Below are positions 46,352 through 54,867 of a DNA stretch of 64,000 bases, one piece after another; positions within the stretch are counted from its first letter, which is position 1; the number at the start of each line of letters is the position of its first letter. The position numbers and the translations under genes are program-made. A model generated the notes under the pieces. It was not told where the DNA came from, made no database searches, and worked only from the letters and a program-made list of their open reading frames with translations. This DNA comes from Neorhizobium populisoli. GTDB taxonomy: Bacteria > Pseudomonadota > Alphaproteobacteria > Rhizobiales > Rhizobiaceae. The stretch lies in contig NZ_JAHYCB010000007.1 in assembly GCF_019430945.1 (NCBI RefSeq), positions 310,001 to 374,000 of the forward strand. The letters are read 5' to 3'.

Positions 46352-47335
46352 TTACTTGGGTTTCCATTCGTTATAGGTGTCGTGGAACGTGCCGACCCAG
46401 TATTTTGCGAGCGGCATCGGCTCCTTGTAGCTGCCGTTCATGATGCCGATGTCCCAGAAGGCCTTCATGCCGGCATCGCTCGCCAGACGGCCGTCTTCGA
46501 AAACCTCGTCGATGAAGTCGTCGTAACCGCGGGCGAGATAGGTCTCTTCAAGACCGAGCTTGGAGGCGAGCAGCTTGACCGACTCCTCCTTATGCTCCTT
46601 CGACCAGCGCACCGCCTTGGCAAAACCGCGCAGTACGGCCTTGATGGCGTTCGGATCGTTCTTGATGAAGTCCTCGCGTGCATAGAAGCAGTGGAACGGG
46701 AAGTCAGGCGTGATCGACTTCTGCTGCAGCAGAAGATTCATGCCGCGATCGGCCGCCATGAATTTTTCCGGCGTCGCGAAGATATTCACCTCGAGCTGGC
46801 CGGCTTCCATCGCGGCGAGGCGCGGAACCGAACCGCCACCCTGGACGATCTGTACGTCGCTCTTGGCATTGATGTCCTTGGTGGCGAGCGCATAACGAGT
46901 CAGGAAGTCGGTCGAAGAACCGAAGGTCGAGATGCCGAAGCGCTTGCCCTTGGCTTCTTCCAACGTCTTGATCGCCGGCACCGAATACCAGTCGAACACG
47001 GCCATGTTGAAGCCGCCGTAGAAGATCTTCACGCCTTGGCCGCTTTCGACGCCGAGCAGCGCTTCGGAAAACGCGCCGACGCCGATATCGACCGAGCCGG
47101 CGACCATGCCGCGCACCAGTTCCGTGCCGCCCTTGAAGGCGACGACCTTCACGTTGACGCCCTCTTCCTTGAAGAAGCCCTGCGCGTCAGCGACATAGAT
47201 CGGCAGCAGAGTCGAGGTGTTGAGCGGCAGGCCGATCGTGATGTCCTTCTTCTCGATCGCCTGAGCGTTTGCCACGCCCCACGACAGCGCGGTCACCGCC
47301 GCCGCCGTCGCAAATGTCTTCAGAAATTTCAGCAT
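46352..47335 (-). CDS. ABC transporter substrate-binding protein (NMT1/THI5-like, NitT/TauT type)
   Basis: A 327-aa periplasmic protein. The Sec signal peptide ends with VANA-QA near residue 24. The mature start, DITIGLPLNTSTLLPIYVAD, then GFFKEEGVNVKVVAFKGG and MVAGSVDIGVGAF, is the typical NMT1/SsuA-like pattern for binding small aromatic, ureide or sulfonate ligands. FGISTFGSSTDFLTRYAL forms the second-lobe hinge. It is the first gene of the transporter block and lies between the PrpD-like enzyme and the ATPase. Ligand identity is unknown. Confidence 0.9.
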   Translation of the reverse strand: MLKFLKTFATAAAVTALSWGVANAQAIEKKDITIGLPLNTSTLLPIYVADAQGFFKEEGVNVKVVAFKGGTELVRGMVAGSVDIGVGAFSEALLGVESGQGVKIFYGGFNMAVFDWYSVPAIKTLEEAKGKRFGISTFGSSTDFLTRYALATKDINAKSDVQIVQGGGSVPRLAAMEAGQLEVNIFATPEKFMAADRGMNLLLQQKSITPDFPFHCFYAREDFIKNDPNAIKAVLRGFAKAVRWSKEHKEESVKLLASKLGLEETYLARGYDDFIDEVFEDGRLASDAGMKAFWDIGIMNGSYKEPMPLAKYWVGTFHDTYNEWKPK

Positions 47336-47398
47336 TCTCTCCTCCTTGTGCGATGCCGCCTCTCCTCCGCGGCATCTGTGGTGTTTGAACTCTTGGCC

Positions 47399-48682
47399 TT
47401 AAGCGGCCTCGCTTTTCGAAGCCGGGGAATTTGTCAGGCTCCGCATCAGGCTGCGCGCTTCGGCAATCGCCACCGGATCACCGCTCGCGAAAGCTTCGAT
47501 CCGCTGCAGCGTCCGCGCCACGGCCGGTGCCAGACTTGCAATCTTGCGATCGAGCACGGCCTGCGGATCTTCACCGGAATTCTGCGGCCAGACTGCCTCT
47601 TGTGTCTGCCCCTTCACCGAGACGACAACCCGCGCGGGCCAACCCTCATCAACAAGGCTTTCATCGGCAGAAACCGTGACCAGTTTTGCGAATGCCAGAA
47701 CGTCCGCGCCGAACGGCCGGCTACGATCAACATCCATCTGCCGGGCCGGCTCGAATGCGGCTATGCCGAGCTGCAGGCCGAGATGGGCAATGGTCGAAAG
47801 ACGATCCTCGGCGGTGAGCGGCCGGCTCACCACCGGTACCGCAACCGGCGGCAGGAAGACCTGCGCGCTTTCGATATCGGCCGCATCGACGCCCTTTTGC
47901 ACAAGGCTGGAAAACGCCTGAATGGCATTGATGCCCTGGCGAGCGGAAACGAAAGGTTTTGCCGTGACCCGCGCAATCGCGCCGGGATCGACATGCCGGG
48001 CCTCGAGCGCCACAGCAGCAGTTGCCTGCCCTTTCATCCACCCAGGTGAAAAGAGATCGAGGTCGCCCTTCACGCCTGCCTTGGCGGCAAGCGCCGCGCG
48101 AATGCCCTTGAGCGTCGCCTCGCCGATCGCCAACCAGCGGGCCGAGGGCATGCCCGAGGGACGACCGTTACGGCCCGAACTGCCGGCCATCGAAAGCACG
48201 AGTGCCTGCGCCACCTGCTCATCGGAAAGGCCCATCGCGATGGCCGCGCTGACAGCCGCCACCGCAGGAGCGGCAAACAGACCCGGCCATGTTTCCGGCA
48301 AGGCAGAAACGCCGCCGACCGCTTCGGACAGAGCAACGCCAACGGCGTGACCTGCCGCGACAGCCTTCACATAGGTGGAGATATCCTGCGCAAAACTCAG
48401 CGCCGCCGGCACCGCCATCGCATCCGGCGTGGCGCAGGATGGCACATGGATCGCGTCCCATTCCGTAAACCTGATAACCGCCGACGCGCCCGCAGCAAAG
48501 GAGACTGCGTCGCCCGCACCGGTCTCGCGATAGAAGTCCAGCAACAATGCGCCTTCCGTCGCGCCGGCACCCGCCGCAAGACATGCGAGCGCGTCGGCGG
48601 TATGCAGGGTGACGAGATCGCGGAGACCCTTGTCCCCGCCATCGATCGTCGAAAGAATGGAAACGAGATCGCGTGCGTTCAT
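47399..48682 (-). CDS. MmgE/PrpD family protein
   Basis: A 427-aa protein with the two-domain layout of the MmgE/PrpD family (2-methylcitrate dehydratase, cis-aconitate decarboxylase, iminodisuccinate epimerase). It has an all-alpha N-terminal part with HTADALACLAAGAGA, then AIHVPSCATPDAMAVPAAL (in place of the usual H-x-[SG]-D-D active-site stretch), AGHAVGVALSEAVG, and an alpha/beta C-terminal lid. The active-site pair is not canonical, so a dehydratase activity should not be assumed. It overlaps the preceding M24-like gene by 4 nt. Confidence 0.75.
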   Translation of the reverse strand: MNARDLVSILSTIDGGDKGLRDLVTLHTADALACLAAGAGATEGALLLDFYRETGAGDAVSFAAGASAVIRFTEWDAIHVPSCATPDAMAVPAALSFAQDISTYVKAVAAGHAVGVALSEAVGGVSALPETWPGLFAAPAVAAVSAAIAMGLSDEQVAQALVLSMAGSSGRNGRPSGMPSARWLAIGEATLKGIRAALAAKAGVKGDLDLFSPGWMKGQATAAVALEARHVDPGAIARVTAKPFVSARQGINAIQAFSSLVQKGVDAADIESAQVFLPPVAVPVVSRPLTAEDRLSTIAHLGLQLGIAAFEPARQMDVDRSRPFGADVLAFAKLVTVSADESLVDEGWPARVVVSVKGQTQEAVWPQNSGEDPQAVLDRKIASLAPAVARTLQRIEAFASGDPVAIAEARSLMRSLTNSPASKSEAA

Positions 48683-49734
48683 TCGGCCGCCTCTCGCAGA
48701 ACTTTTTCGCCGACCCCGACCGGACGGGAAGCGACGATCGTTTCGTCATCCAGCACAAACGCCGTCGTCAGGATGCCGTATGGCACCGGTACGGCAAGGC
48801 GTGTCTCGGCATCCGCCACGATCTTCAGCGGCCGCGTGCCATGCGGCGCCTCCAGATGCCAGTCGATCAGCTTGGCGCCGTCGGGGAGATAGAAAGCCGA
48901 AATCGACCCGTCGGCCGGCTGGGCGGGAGACGCCCTGTCCAGCGCCGCGCTCACGGAGGAGAGGCGCGCTCCGATTTCGGAAACTGCAGAGAAAGTCTCG
49001 ATGCGACGAACCCAGACACCGTTATAGGCGATCGAGAGCCGGACCGCGAACGTGCGCCCGAGTTCGGCTTTGCCGCTGCGGATGAAGCGGCGATCTTTCG
49101 AAAGATCGGGCGCCACTGCCATGTAGCATTCTTCCGCACCGGCAAGTCGGACGGCCCGTTCGACAGGCCCTGTGAAATCGCCGGCAAATTTCGATGTCAC
49201 GTCGCCGGCCCTGAAAGCCTCACGAGCGATATCATCCGTCATACGCACGAGGTTCAGTTCCGCACGGTCCAACTGGCTACGAACACCGGTGAACAGCTCG
49301 GTCGCATCCGAAAGCTCGAGCGGCAGAACCGAAACGATCTCATCCACCACGCCGCCCGGCATGCGATCCAGCTCGACAACGCCGAGACGTTTTGCACCGA
49401 CCTTGGCCAGCCGCTCGCCGGCGAGCTTCCCCGGGAAAGGTGAATGCGCCACTTCGAAGGTCGGAGCGACGGACTTCACCCATTCGCCGACGCGCTTCGA
49501 CAGCGCCGTCAGGAAGATCGGCATGCCTTCGCGCAAAACCAGAACAAGCCCGTCCGACCAATAGGGCGTGAAGCCTGATACCCAGGTGACGCCCGCCGAA
49601 CGCACATGGTTCGTATAGATCAGCACGCCGTCGAGGCCGGCAGCCGCGATTGCAGCCTGCAGCCGCGCCTGCCGGGCCTTGACGTCGGCGGTGGAAAGTT
49701 CGTCTTCGCGCCAGAGGATCAGACCGTGTCTCAT
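48679..49734 (-). CDS. Degenerate M24 (pita-bread/creatinase-fold) protein
   Basis: A 351-aa protein with a creatinase-type N-terminal domain (RQARLQAAIAAAGLDGVLIY, then VTWVSGFTPYWSDGLVLVL) and a C-terminal half that only loosely follows the M24 barrel. None of the five metal-binding residues of aminopeptidase P is recognisable, and the GHGLG histidine motif is absent. It looks like a non-catalytic paralogue or partner of the next M24 protein. The genes overlap by 4 nt, which favours a heteromeric complex. Confidence 0.7.
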   Translation of the reverse strand: MRHGLILWREDELSTADVKARQARLQAAIAAAGLDGVLIYTNHVRSAGVTWVSGFTPYWSDGLVLVLREGMPIFLTALSKRVGEWVKSVAPTFEVAHSPFPGKLAGERLAKVGAKRLGVVELDRMPGGVVDEIVSVLPLELSDATELFTGVRSQLDRAELNLVRMTDDIAREAFRAGDVTSKFAGDFTGPVERAVRLAGAEECYMAVAPDLSKDRRFIRSGKAELGRTFAVRLSIAYNGVWVRRIETFSAVSEIGARLSSVSAALDRASPAQPADGSISAFYLPDGAKLIDWHLEAPHGTRPLKIVADAETRLAVPVPYGILTTAFVLDDETIVASRPVGVGEKVLREAAE

Positions 49735-50843
49735 GCGGCAGCCCTCTTCGCATCCACCGAGAACAGTTTTCGCGGCGTCTTGGTCAAGATTTCCGGCCCG
49801 TCGGCGCGGACGATCAGCGAGTCGCCGTGCACGAAATAACCGATCTCGGGATTGTAGGTGTTCGGATGCACGATCAATGACATGCCTTCCTCGATCACCG
49901 TATTCACGTCTTCGAGAATATGCGGCTTGGTGTCGGGGAACAGACCAAGGCCATGACCGCGCACGCGGGTATATTCGCTGGTGACGTAATCGCCCAAACC
50001 GTGAGCCCGGAAAATATCGTTCTCGGCGCGGGCGATGTCCGCGGCCGTTACACCCGGCTTCACAACCGCAAGCCCGGCTTCCAGCGCGTCGTTATAGATG
50101 CCGAACACCTTGCGCTGCGCCTCGTTCGGTTCGCCGATGACGAGCGTCCGGCAGATCTGGACGTAATAGCCGTTGACGCAGGGGGTCAGCTCGGTGGTCA
50201 CCAGATCGCCGGGCTTCAGAACCTTGCCGAGCGGCGGCGCCATGCCGCGCACTTCCGGGCCGCCGACGCCTATGATCATGAAATTGTCGTCGACGCCTTC
50301 GTTGCGGAAGAAGGATTCGATCTCTGCGATCAGTTCATAGTCCTTCTTGCCGACGGCAGCGGCATTGCGAAAGATCGCATACCCTTCATCGGCGAGACGG
50401 GCCGCACCACGGATCGCGGCCAGCTCATCCGCTGTCTTCACCATCAGCAGACGATCGACCAGAGCCGTCGCATCCTCGAAACGAAGATCGCCGCGGCGCG
50501 CGGCAAGCCCATAAGGCAGATGCCGCTTAGGGCCGGCTGCGATGCGGCTGTTGCCGAGCCGGCCGATGACGTCGGACACGGTCTCGATCAGGTTATCGGC
50601 GACGACGGTCTTGACTTCCGGGCATTCTACTGAAGCCCGCTCGCCTTCCAGTTCGTCGTCAAGATAGAGGGTGACGTCGCCGTCTTTCGTGACGACTGCC
50701 AACCCCTCGCCCTCCAGAATGCCAAAATCGGCGGCATAACGCAGGTAATCATTCTGCCAGGCATTGCCGTAGAGCACGAGGCCATCCAGCCCCGCGTCCA
50801 CCATCGCCTCGATCAATCGCTTCTTGCGGATTTCGCCGATCAT
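49731..50843 (-). CDS. M24 family pita-bread enzyme, creatinase-like
   Basis: A 370-aa protein. The N-terminal domain has KRLIEAMVDAGLDGLVLYG and the linker DRLLMVKTADELAAIR. The C-terminal domain follows the M24 fold (KPGDLVTTELTPCVNGYY, RTLVIGEP, RVRGHGLGLFPD, EEGMSLIVHPNTY). Of the usual five metal ligands, only the histidine in GHG is kept; the two aspartates are replaced (TTELT and VQICRT) and the two late glutamates are missing (IVHPN, HGDSL). That pattern is seen in creatinase, a metal-free member. The operon with hyuAB suggests cleavage of a C-N bond in a small guanidino, ureido or amide compound. Confidence 0.82.
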   Translation of the reverse strand: MIGEIRKKRLIEAMVDAGLDGLVLYGNAWQNDYLRYAADFGILEGEGLAVVTKDGDVTLYLDDELEGERASVECPEVKTVVADNLIETVSDVIGRLGNSRIAAGPKRHLPYGLAARRGDLRFEDATALVDRLLMVKTADELAAIRGAARLADEGYAIFRNAAAVGKKDYELIAEIESFFRNEGVDDNFMIIGVGGPEVRGMAPPLGKVLKPGDLVTTELTPCVNGYYVQICRTLVIGEPNEAQRKVFGIYNDALEAGLAVVKPGVTAADIARAENDIFRAHGLGDYVTSEYTRVRGHGLGLFPDTKPHILEDVNTVIEEGMSLIVHPNTYNPEIGYFVHGDSLIVRADGPEILTKTPRKLFSVDAKRAAA

Positions 50844-50853
50844 GACGCGCTCC

Positions 50854-52563
50854 TCAGCCGTTCACTGCGATGCGCTGCGGCAGGGCGGCTTCGCCGTAAC
50901 CATAGTCGCGAGCCGCTGCTTCCGCCGACACGAGACCGTTGGCGATATCCTCTTCGAGATCCGAACGCGAGCGGTTGCGCGGATCGCCGTAGCCACCGCC
51001 GCCGGCGGTCAGGAAGGTGATGCGATCGCCGGGCGTGAACTGCACGTCGGTCGCTTTGTGAACCTGCTGGCGCGAACCATCGGCGCGGTCGATGATCGCC
51101 ATCGAAATCTCGCCCGTCTTGCCGCCGTGCAGGCCCCAGGGCGGGGTGACGGTACGGTCGAAATTGATATTGCCGCGGCAGCCGCGCATGCAGCGATAGG
51201 TCAGTTCGATGCCGAGACCGCCGCGATGTTCGCCCGCGCCGCCGGAGTCCGGACGCAGCGCATGGCGCTCGATGATAAACGGATACTTGATCTCCTGCAG
51301 CTCGACCGGCGTGTTGCGCACGTCGCCCTGGCAGACGGAAACCGCAGCGGATTCACCGTCCTCATGCGGACGACCGCCCCAGCCGCCGCCGAAGATGTTC
51401 ATCAGCAGGAAGCGCGAACCATCGTCGTAGAAACCGAAGAAGGAGCAGCCACCCATGTCGCCTTTGTGGGCAGCCGGGATGAGTTCCGGCACGGCCGGCG
51501 CCAAGGCTTTCAGGATCGTGTCGATGACGGTCGGCAGCGCGATGCTCCATTGGCCAAGCGCCGCCGGCGGGCGGGCCGAGAGGATCGTGCCGTCCGGCAG
51601 ATCGACGTTGAGCGCCCGGAAGCAGCCCTCGTTGACGTCCAGTTCCGGCGAAGTGAGCGCCTTGAAGGCGACACGTGCCGCCGCGATGCCACCCGAACGG
51701 CCGGAATTCAGCGGGCCATTGACCTGCGGATGCATGCCGTGGAAATCGACGGTGATGGTCGACCCAGAGACGATGACCTTGACGGCGATCCTGAGCGGCG
51801 TCGCGAGATCGCGGCCATCGTTGTCGAGATAGCTTTCGGCCGAATAGGTGCCGTCCGGAATACGCTCTATGACCTGACGCACCGCATTGTCGGCGTGGTC
51901 CCAGATGGTCTCGACGCAGCTTTCCACCACGCCGCGGCCATAACGGGCGACAAGTTCGGAATAACGCTTCGCGCCGATCTGGCACGACGCGATCTGGGCA
52001 CGCAGGTCGCCAAGGCTGGCATCCGGATAACGGATATTGTCCTGAATGATCTGGTAGAGCGTGTCGTTCAGCTCGCCCGCCTTGTAGATCTTCAAGGACC
52101 GCATCTGCAGGCCTTCGGAGAAGATGTCGGTCGTGGCGTTGGAACCGAAACCCTGGCGGCCGCCGCCGATGTCGACCCAGTGCGCACGGTTGGCGGCAAA
52201 GCCGATCAGCTCGCCGTCATGGAAGCAGGGCGCGTAAACGACCACGTTGTTCAGGTGCTGGCCGCAGATATGGCCATGGTTCATGACGAGAACGTCGCCT
52301 TCCGCGAAACCCGTGAGACCGTATTTCTTGATACCGTCTTCGACCGCAATGCCGAGATCGGCGAGGAAGATCGGCAGGCCGCCGCGGTTCTGCGAGATCA
52401 TCCGGCCCGTCGTGTCGATCAGGCCGCAGCAATAGTCGCGGACCTCGTAGATCATCATGTTGTAGGCGGATTTGCACAGCGCCTCGGCCATCTCGTCGCC
52501 ATAAGCGACGATGGCATTGCGGACGACTTCGACGGTGATCGGATCGTTTTTCTGGAGGGTCAT
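50854..52563 (-). CDS. hyuB: Hydantoinase B/oxoprolinase family protein
   Basis: A 569-aa protein matching the HyuB half of ATP-dependent N-methylhydantoinase, 5-oxoprolinase and acetophenone carboxylase-type enzymes. It has VVRNAIVAYGDEMAEAL at 10-26, a GDVLVMNHGHICGQHLNNV segment near 88-106, HWVDIGGG near 127, a PLNSGRSGGIAAARVA region near 280, and the glycine-rich end FLTAGGGGYGDPRNR near 525-540. It acts with HyuA on a phosphorylated cyclic amide or enol. It starts 5 nt after the hyuA stop. Confidence 0.92.
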   Translation of the reverse strand: MTLQKNDPITVEVVRNAIVAYGDEMAEALCKSAYNMMIYEVRDYCCGLIDTTGRMISQNRGGLPIFLADLGIAVEDGIKKYGLTGFAEGDVLVMNHGHICGQHLNNVVVYAPCFHDGELIGFAANRAHWVDIGGGRQGFGSNATTDIFSEGLQMRSLKIYKAGELNDTLYQIIQDNIRYPDASLGDLRAQIASCQIGAKRYSELVARYGRGVVESCVETIWDHADNAVRQVIERIPDGTYSAESYLDNDGRDLATPLRIAVKVIVSGSTITVDFHGMHPQVNGPLNSGRSGGIAAARVAFKALTSPELDVNEGCFRALNVDLPDGTILSARPPAALGQWSIALPTVIDTILKALAPAVPELIPAAHKGDMGGCSFFGFYDDGSRFLLMNIFGGGWGGRPHEDGESAAVSVCQGDVRNTPVELQEIKYPFIIERHALRPDSGGAGEHRGGLGIELTYRCMRGCRGNINFDRTVTPPWGLHGGKTGEISMAIIDRADGSRQQVHKATDVQFTPGDRITFLTAGGGGYGDPRNRSRSDLEEDIANGLVSAEAAARDYGYGEAALPQRIAVNG

Positions 52564-52568
52564 GGATC

Positions 52569-54632
52569 TTATTCCTCGCTCTGCTTGGCGAGCGTCACCA
52601 GGAGATGGCCGGCTTCGTGGACAACGACCTCGTCGCCGGGATGGATCAGGATGGTGGAGTTCGGCTCTTCGATCACGGCCGGACCGGTGAGCTTGAAACC
52701 GGCCGGCAGCGCCGGGCGCCAGTAGATGGCTGTCTTGAGCGGCTTCGAGGCATCGTTGAAGACCACGTCACGGCTGCCGACTTCCGCTTCCGCTTCCGGT
52801 TCCCACGGACGCGACAGCCATTCCTCTGCGACATTGTCGGTGCGGGCAGCGGTCAGAACGAGGCGCAAGCTGACGACTTCCAGCGCTTCCGTCGGAGCCG
52901 ACTGGCTATAACGACGGTCGTGCTCGGCATCGAAACGCTTGCGGACTTCGCTCGTATCACCGGAAAGCTGCGCGGTCTCCTCAAGCGGGATCGAGATCGC
53001 ATGTTCCTGACCGACATAACGCAGGTCGGCGAAGAAGCGATAATCGGCCTCCGTTTCGGAAATGCCGTCGCGCTTCATCTGCTCCTTGGCGCTTGAAACG
53101 AGTTCGGCATAAACCTTGTTGACCGTCTCTTCCGAAAGCTCGCCAACGCGGCCGATGAAGGTCTGGACGAAATCCTGCCGCCAAGAGGCCATCAGCATGC
53201 CGAGTGCCGAGAACGTGCCCGGCAGTTTCGGGATGATGACCTGCGGAATGTAGATTTCTCGGGCGATAGCGATCGCATGCAGCGGTCCTGCACCGCCGAA
53301 GGCGATCATCGCCGTATCGCGCGGGTCGATACCCTTGTGGATCGAGACGGCCCGAACCGAAAGCGACATGGACGTATCGGCGATCTTGGCGACGCCGAGC
53401 GCCGCTTCCACCGCATTGAGGCCGAGCCCATTGCCGACCTTGTTCAGCATCGCCCGCTCGGAGGCGGCCTTGTCAAGCGGCATGCCGCCGTTCAGGAAAC
53501 GCTGCGGATTGATGCGACCGAGGATCAGGTCGGCATCGGTGACAACAGGCAAGTCCGCCCCCTTGCCATAGCAGGCAGGGCCCGGATCGGCGCCGACGCT
53601 CTGCGGGCCGACATGCAGGCCACCGGCATTGTCGACCCAGGCGATCGAACCGCCGCCGGCGCCGACTTCGACGATATTGACGACCGGCAGCTGCATCGGC
53701 TGGCCATCGGCCTCTTCGCCGATAACGTAACCGGTTTCGATCGCCGGCGCTCCATCGGTGATCAGGCTCGACTTGGCGGTCGTGCCGCCCATGTCGAAGC
53801 CGATGCAACGCTTGAGGCCGAGCATCTTGGCAAGCCGACCCGCGCCGATCATACCGGCGACCGGGCCGGATTCCATCATCGAGACCGGCTGTTCCTGCGC
53901 TTGCCCGATCGACATCACGCCGCCGTTGGAGCGCATGATATGGATCTTGCCGCCGAAAGCGCCCGAGCGGAGATAGGTTTCGAGGCGCTTCAGGTAACCT
54001 CCGACACGCGGGCCGACGAAGGCGTTGAGCGCGGTCGTCGAGGAACGCTCGTATTCGCGGTACTCGCGGAGAATTTCATGCGACAGCGTCACGAAGATAT
54101 TCGGCAGCGTCTGGCGCAGCATGTCGCCGACGCGGCGCTCATGCGAAGGATTGGCCCAGGAATGCAGCAGGCAGACCGCGACGGATTCAACGCCGGCCGC
54201 TTGGATCTCGGAAATGATCGCGATAATCGCCTTCTCGTCCAAGGTTTCCAGAACCTCGCCGGAAGCCAGAACACGTTCCGGGATCTCGAAGGTCAGGCTG
54301 CGCGGCACCAGCGGCTGCGGGCGCTTGAAGAACAGGTTGAAAGCCTGGATGCGGTTCGAGCGGCCGATCGCGTAGACATCGCGGAAACCGGTCGTGGTGA
54401 TCAGCGCCGTGCGGGCGCCCTTGCGCTCCAGCACCGTGTTGATGGCAATCGTCGAACCATGCAGAATTTCGTTCAGCTCGTTAGGATCGCAGTTGGCGAG
54501 TTCCAGGCTGCGGGCAATACCCTGGGTCGGATCGGCCGGCACGGTCGAGGTCTTCGACGTCACGATCTTGCCGTCGACATAACCGACGAGATCGGTAAAC
54601 GTACCGCCAATATCAATTCCGACAATATTCAT
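52569..54632 (-). CDS. hyuA: Hydantoinase A/oxoprolinase family protein
   Basis: About 687 aa. It belongs to the ASKHA ATPase fold: MNIVGIDIGGTFTDLV at the N-terminus is the phosphate-1 loop, RSNGGVMS near 238 and GFDMGGTTAKSSLI near 286 are further nucleotide motifs, and IAFGGAGPLHA near 450 is the adenosine loop. It uses ATP to activate a cyclic amide or enol for HyuB. The ATG at 54632 has AGGAGG about 5 nt upstream. It is the first gene of an 11-gene operon; a divergent LysR gene (54868) probably controls it. Confidence 0.93.
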   Translation of the reverse strand: MNIVGIDIGGTFTDLVGYVDGKIVTSKTSTVPADPTQGIARSLELANCDPNELNEILHGSTIAINTVLERKGARTALITTTGFRDVYAIGRSNRIQAFNLFFKRPQPLVPRSLTFEIPERVLASGEVLETLDEKAIIAIISEIQAAGVESVAVCLLHSWANPSHERRVGDMLRQTLPNIFVTLSHEILREYREYERSSTTALNAFVGPRVGGYLKRLETYLRSGAFGGKIHIMRSNGGVMSIGQAQEQPVSMMESGPVAGMIGAGRLAKMLGLKRCIGFDMGGTTAKSSLITDGAPAIETGYVIGEEADGQPMQLPVVNIVEVGAGGGSIAWVDNAGGLHVGPQSVGADPGPACYGKGADLPVVTDADLILGRINPQRFLNGGMPLDKAASERAMLNKVGNGLGLNAVEAALGVAKIADTSMSLSVRAVSIHKGIDPRDTAMIAFGGAGPLHAIAIAREIYIPQVIIPKLPGTFSALGMLMASWRQDFVQTFIGRVGELSEETVNKVYAELVSSAKEQMKRDGISETEADYRFFADLRYVGQEHAISIPLEETAQLSGDTSEVRKRFDAEHDRRYSQSAPTEALEVVSLRLVLTAARTDNVAEEWLSRPWEPEAEAEVGSRDVVFNDASKPLKTAIYWRPALPAGFKLTGPAVIEEPNSTILIHPGDEVVVHEAGHLLVTLAKQSEE

Positions 54633-54840
54633 GCGTCCTCCTGTCCGCATACGAACCGCATGCGGAAAACTGTCTCTGTATGGATTGCGCCGAGACCTCG
54701 GCCAGCGATGGCAGGAACACTCCAGCTGACGGTTATCGCGTCAGGCTCCCATTTGGATCGTTCATGCCATTCCTCATCCTCGATCAGCATTTGAGCGTCT
54801 CGACCAGTAACTAGCAACGGGTTGGGGGGCTTTAGGTTTG

Positions 54841-54856
54841 ATAGCCTATAGGCTAT
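54841..54856. promoter_or_regulatory. 16-bp perfect palindrome at the hyuA/lysR divergent region
   Basis: ATAGCCTATAGGCTAT is its own reverse complement over 16 bases and ends 11 nt before the lysR start codon, overlapping its ribosome-binding region. A partial extra half-copy (ATAGGTTAT) follows at once. The position suggests autorepression by the LysR protein, and possibly control of hyuA. Confidence 0.55.
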
Positions 54857-54867
54857 AGGTTATCACC

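Noticed and set aside
50824..52725. A 633-codon plus-strand open frame
   Set aside because: It is the complement of hyuB, which has clear family motifs.
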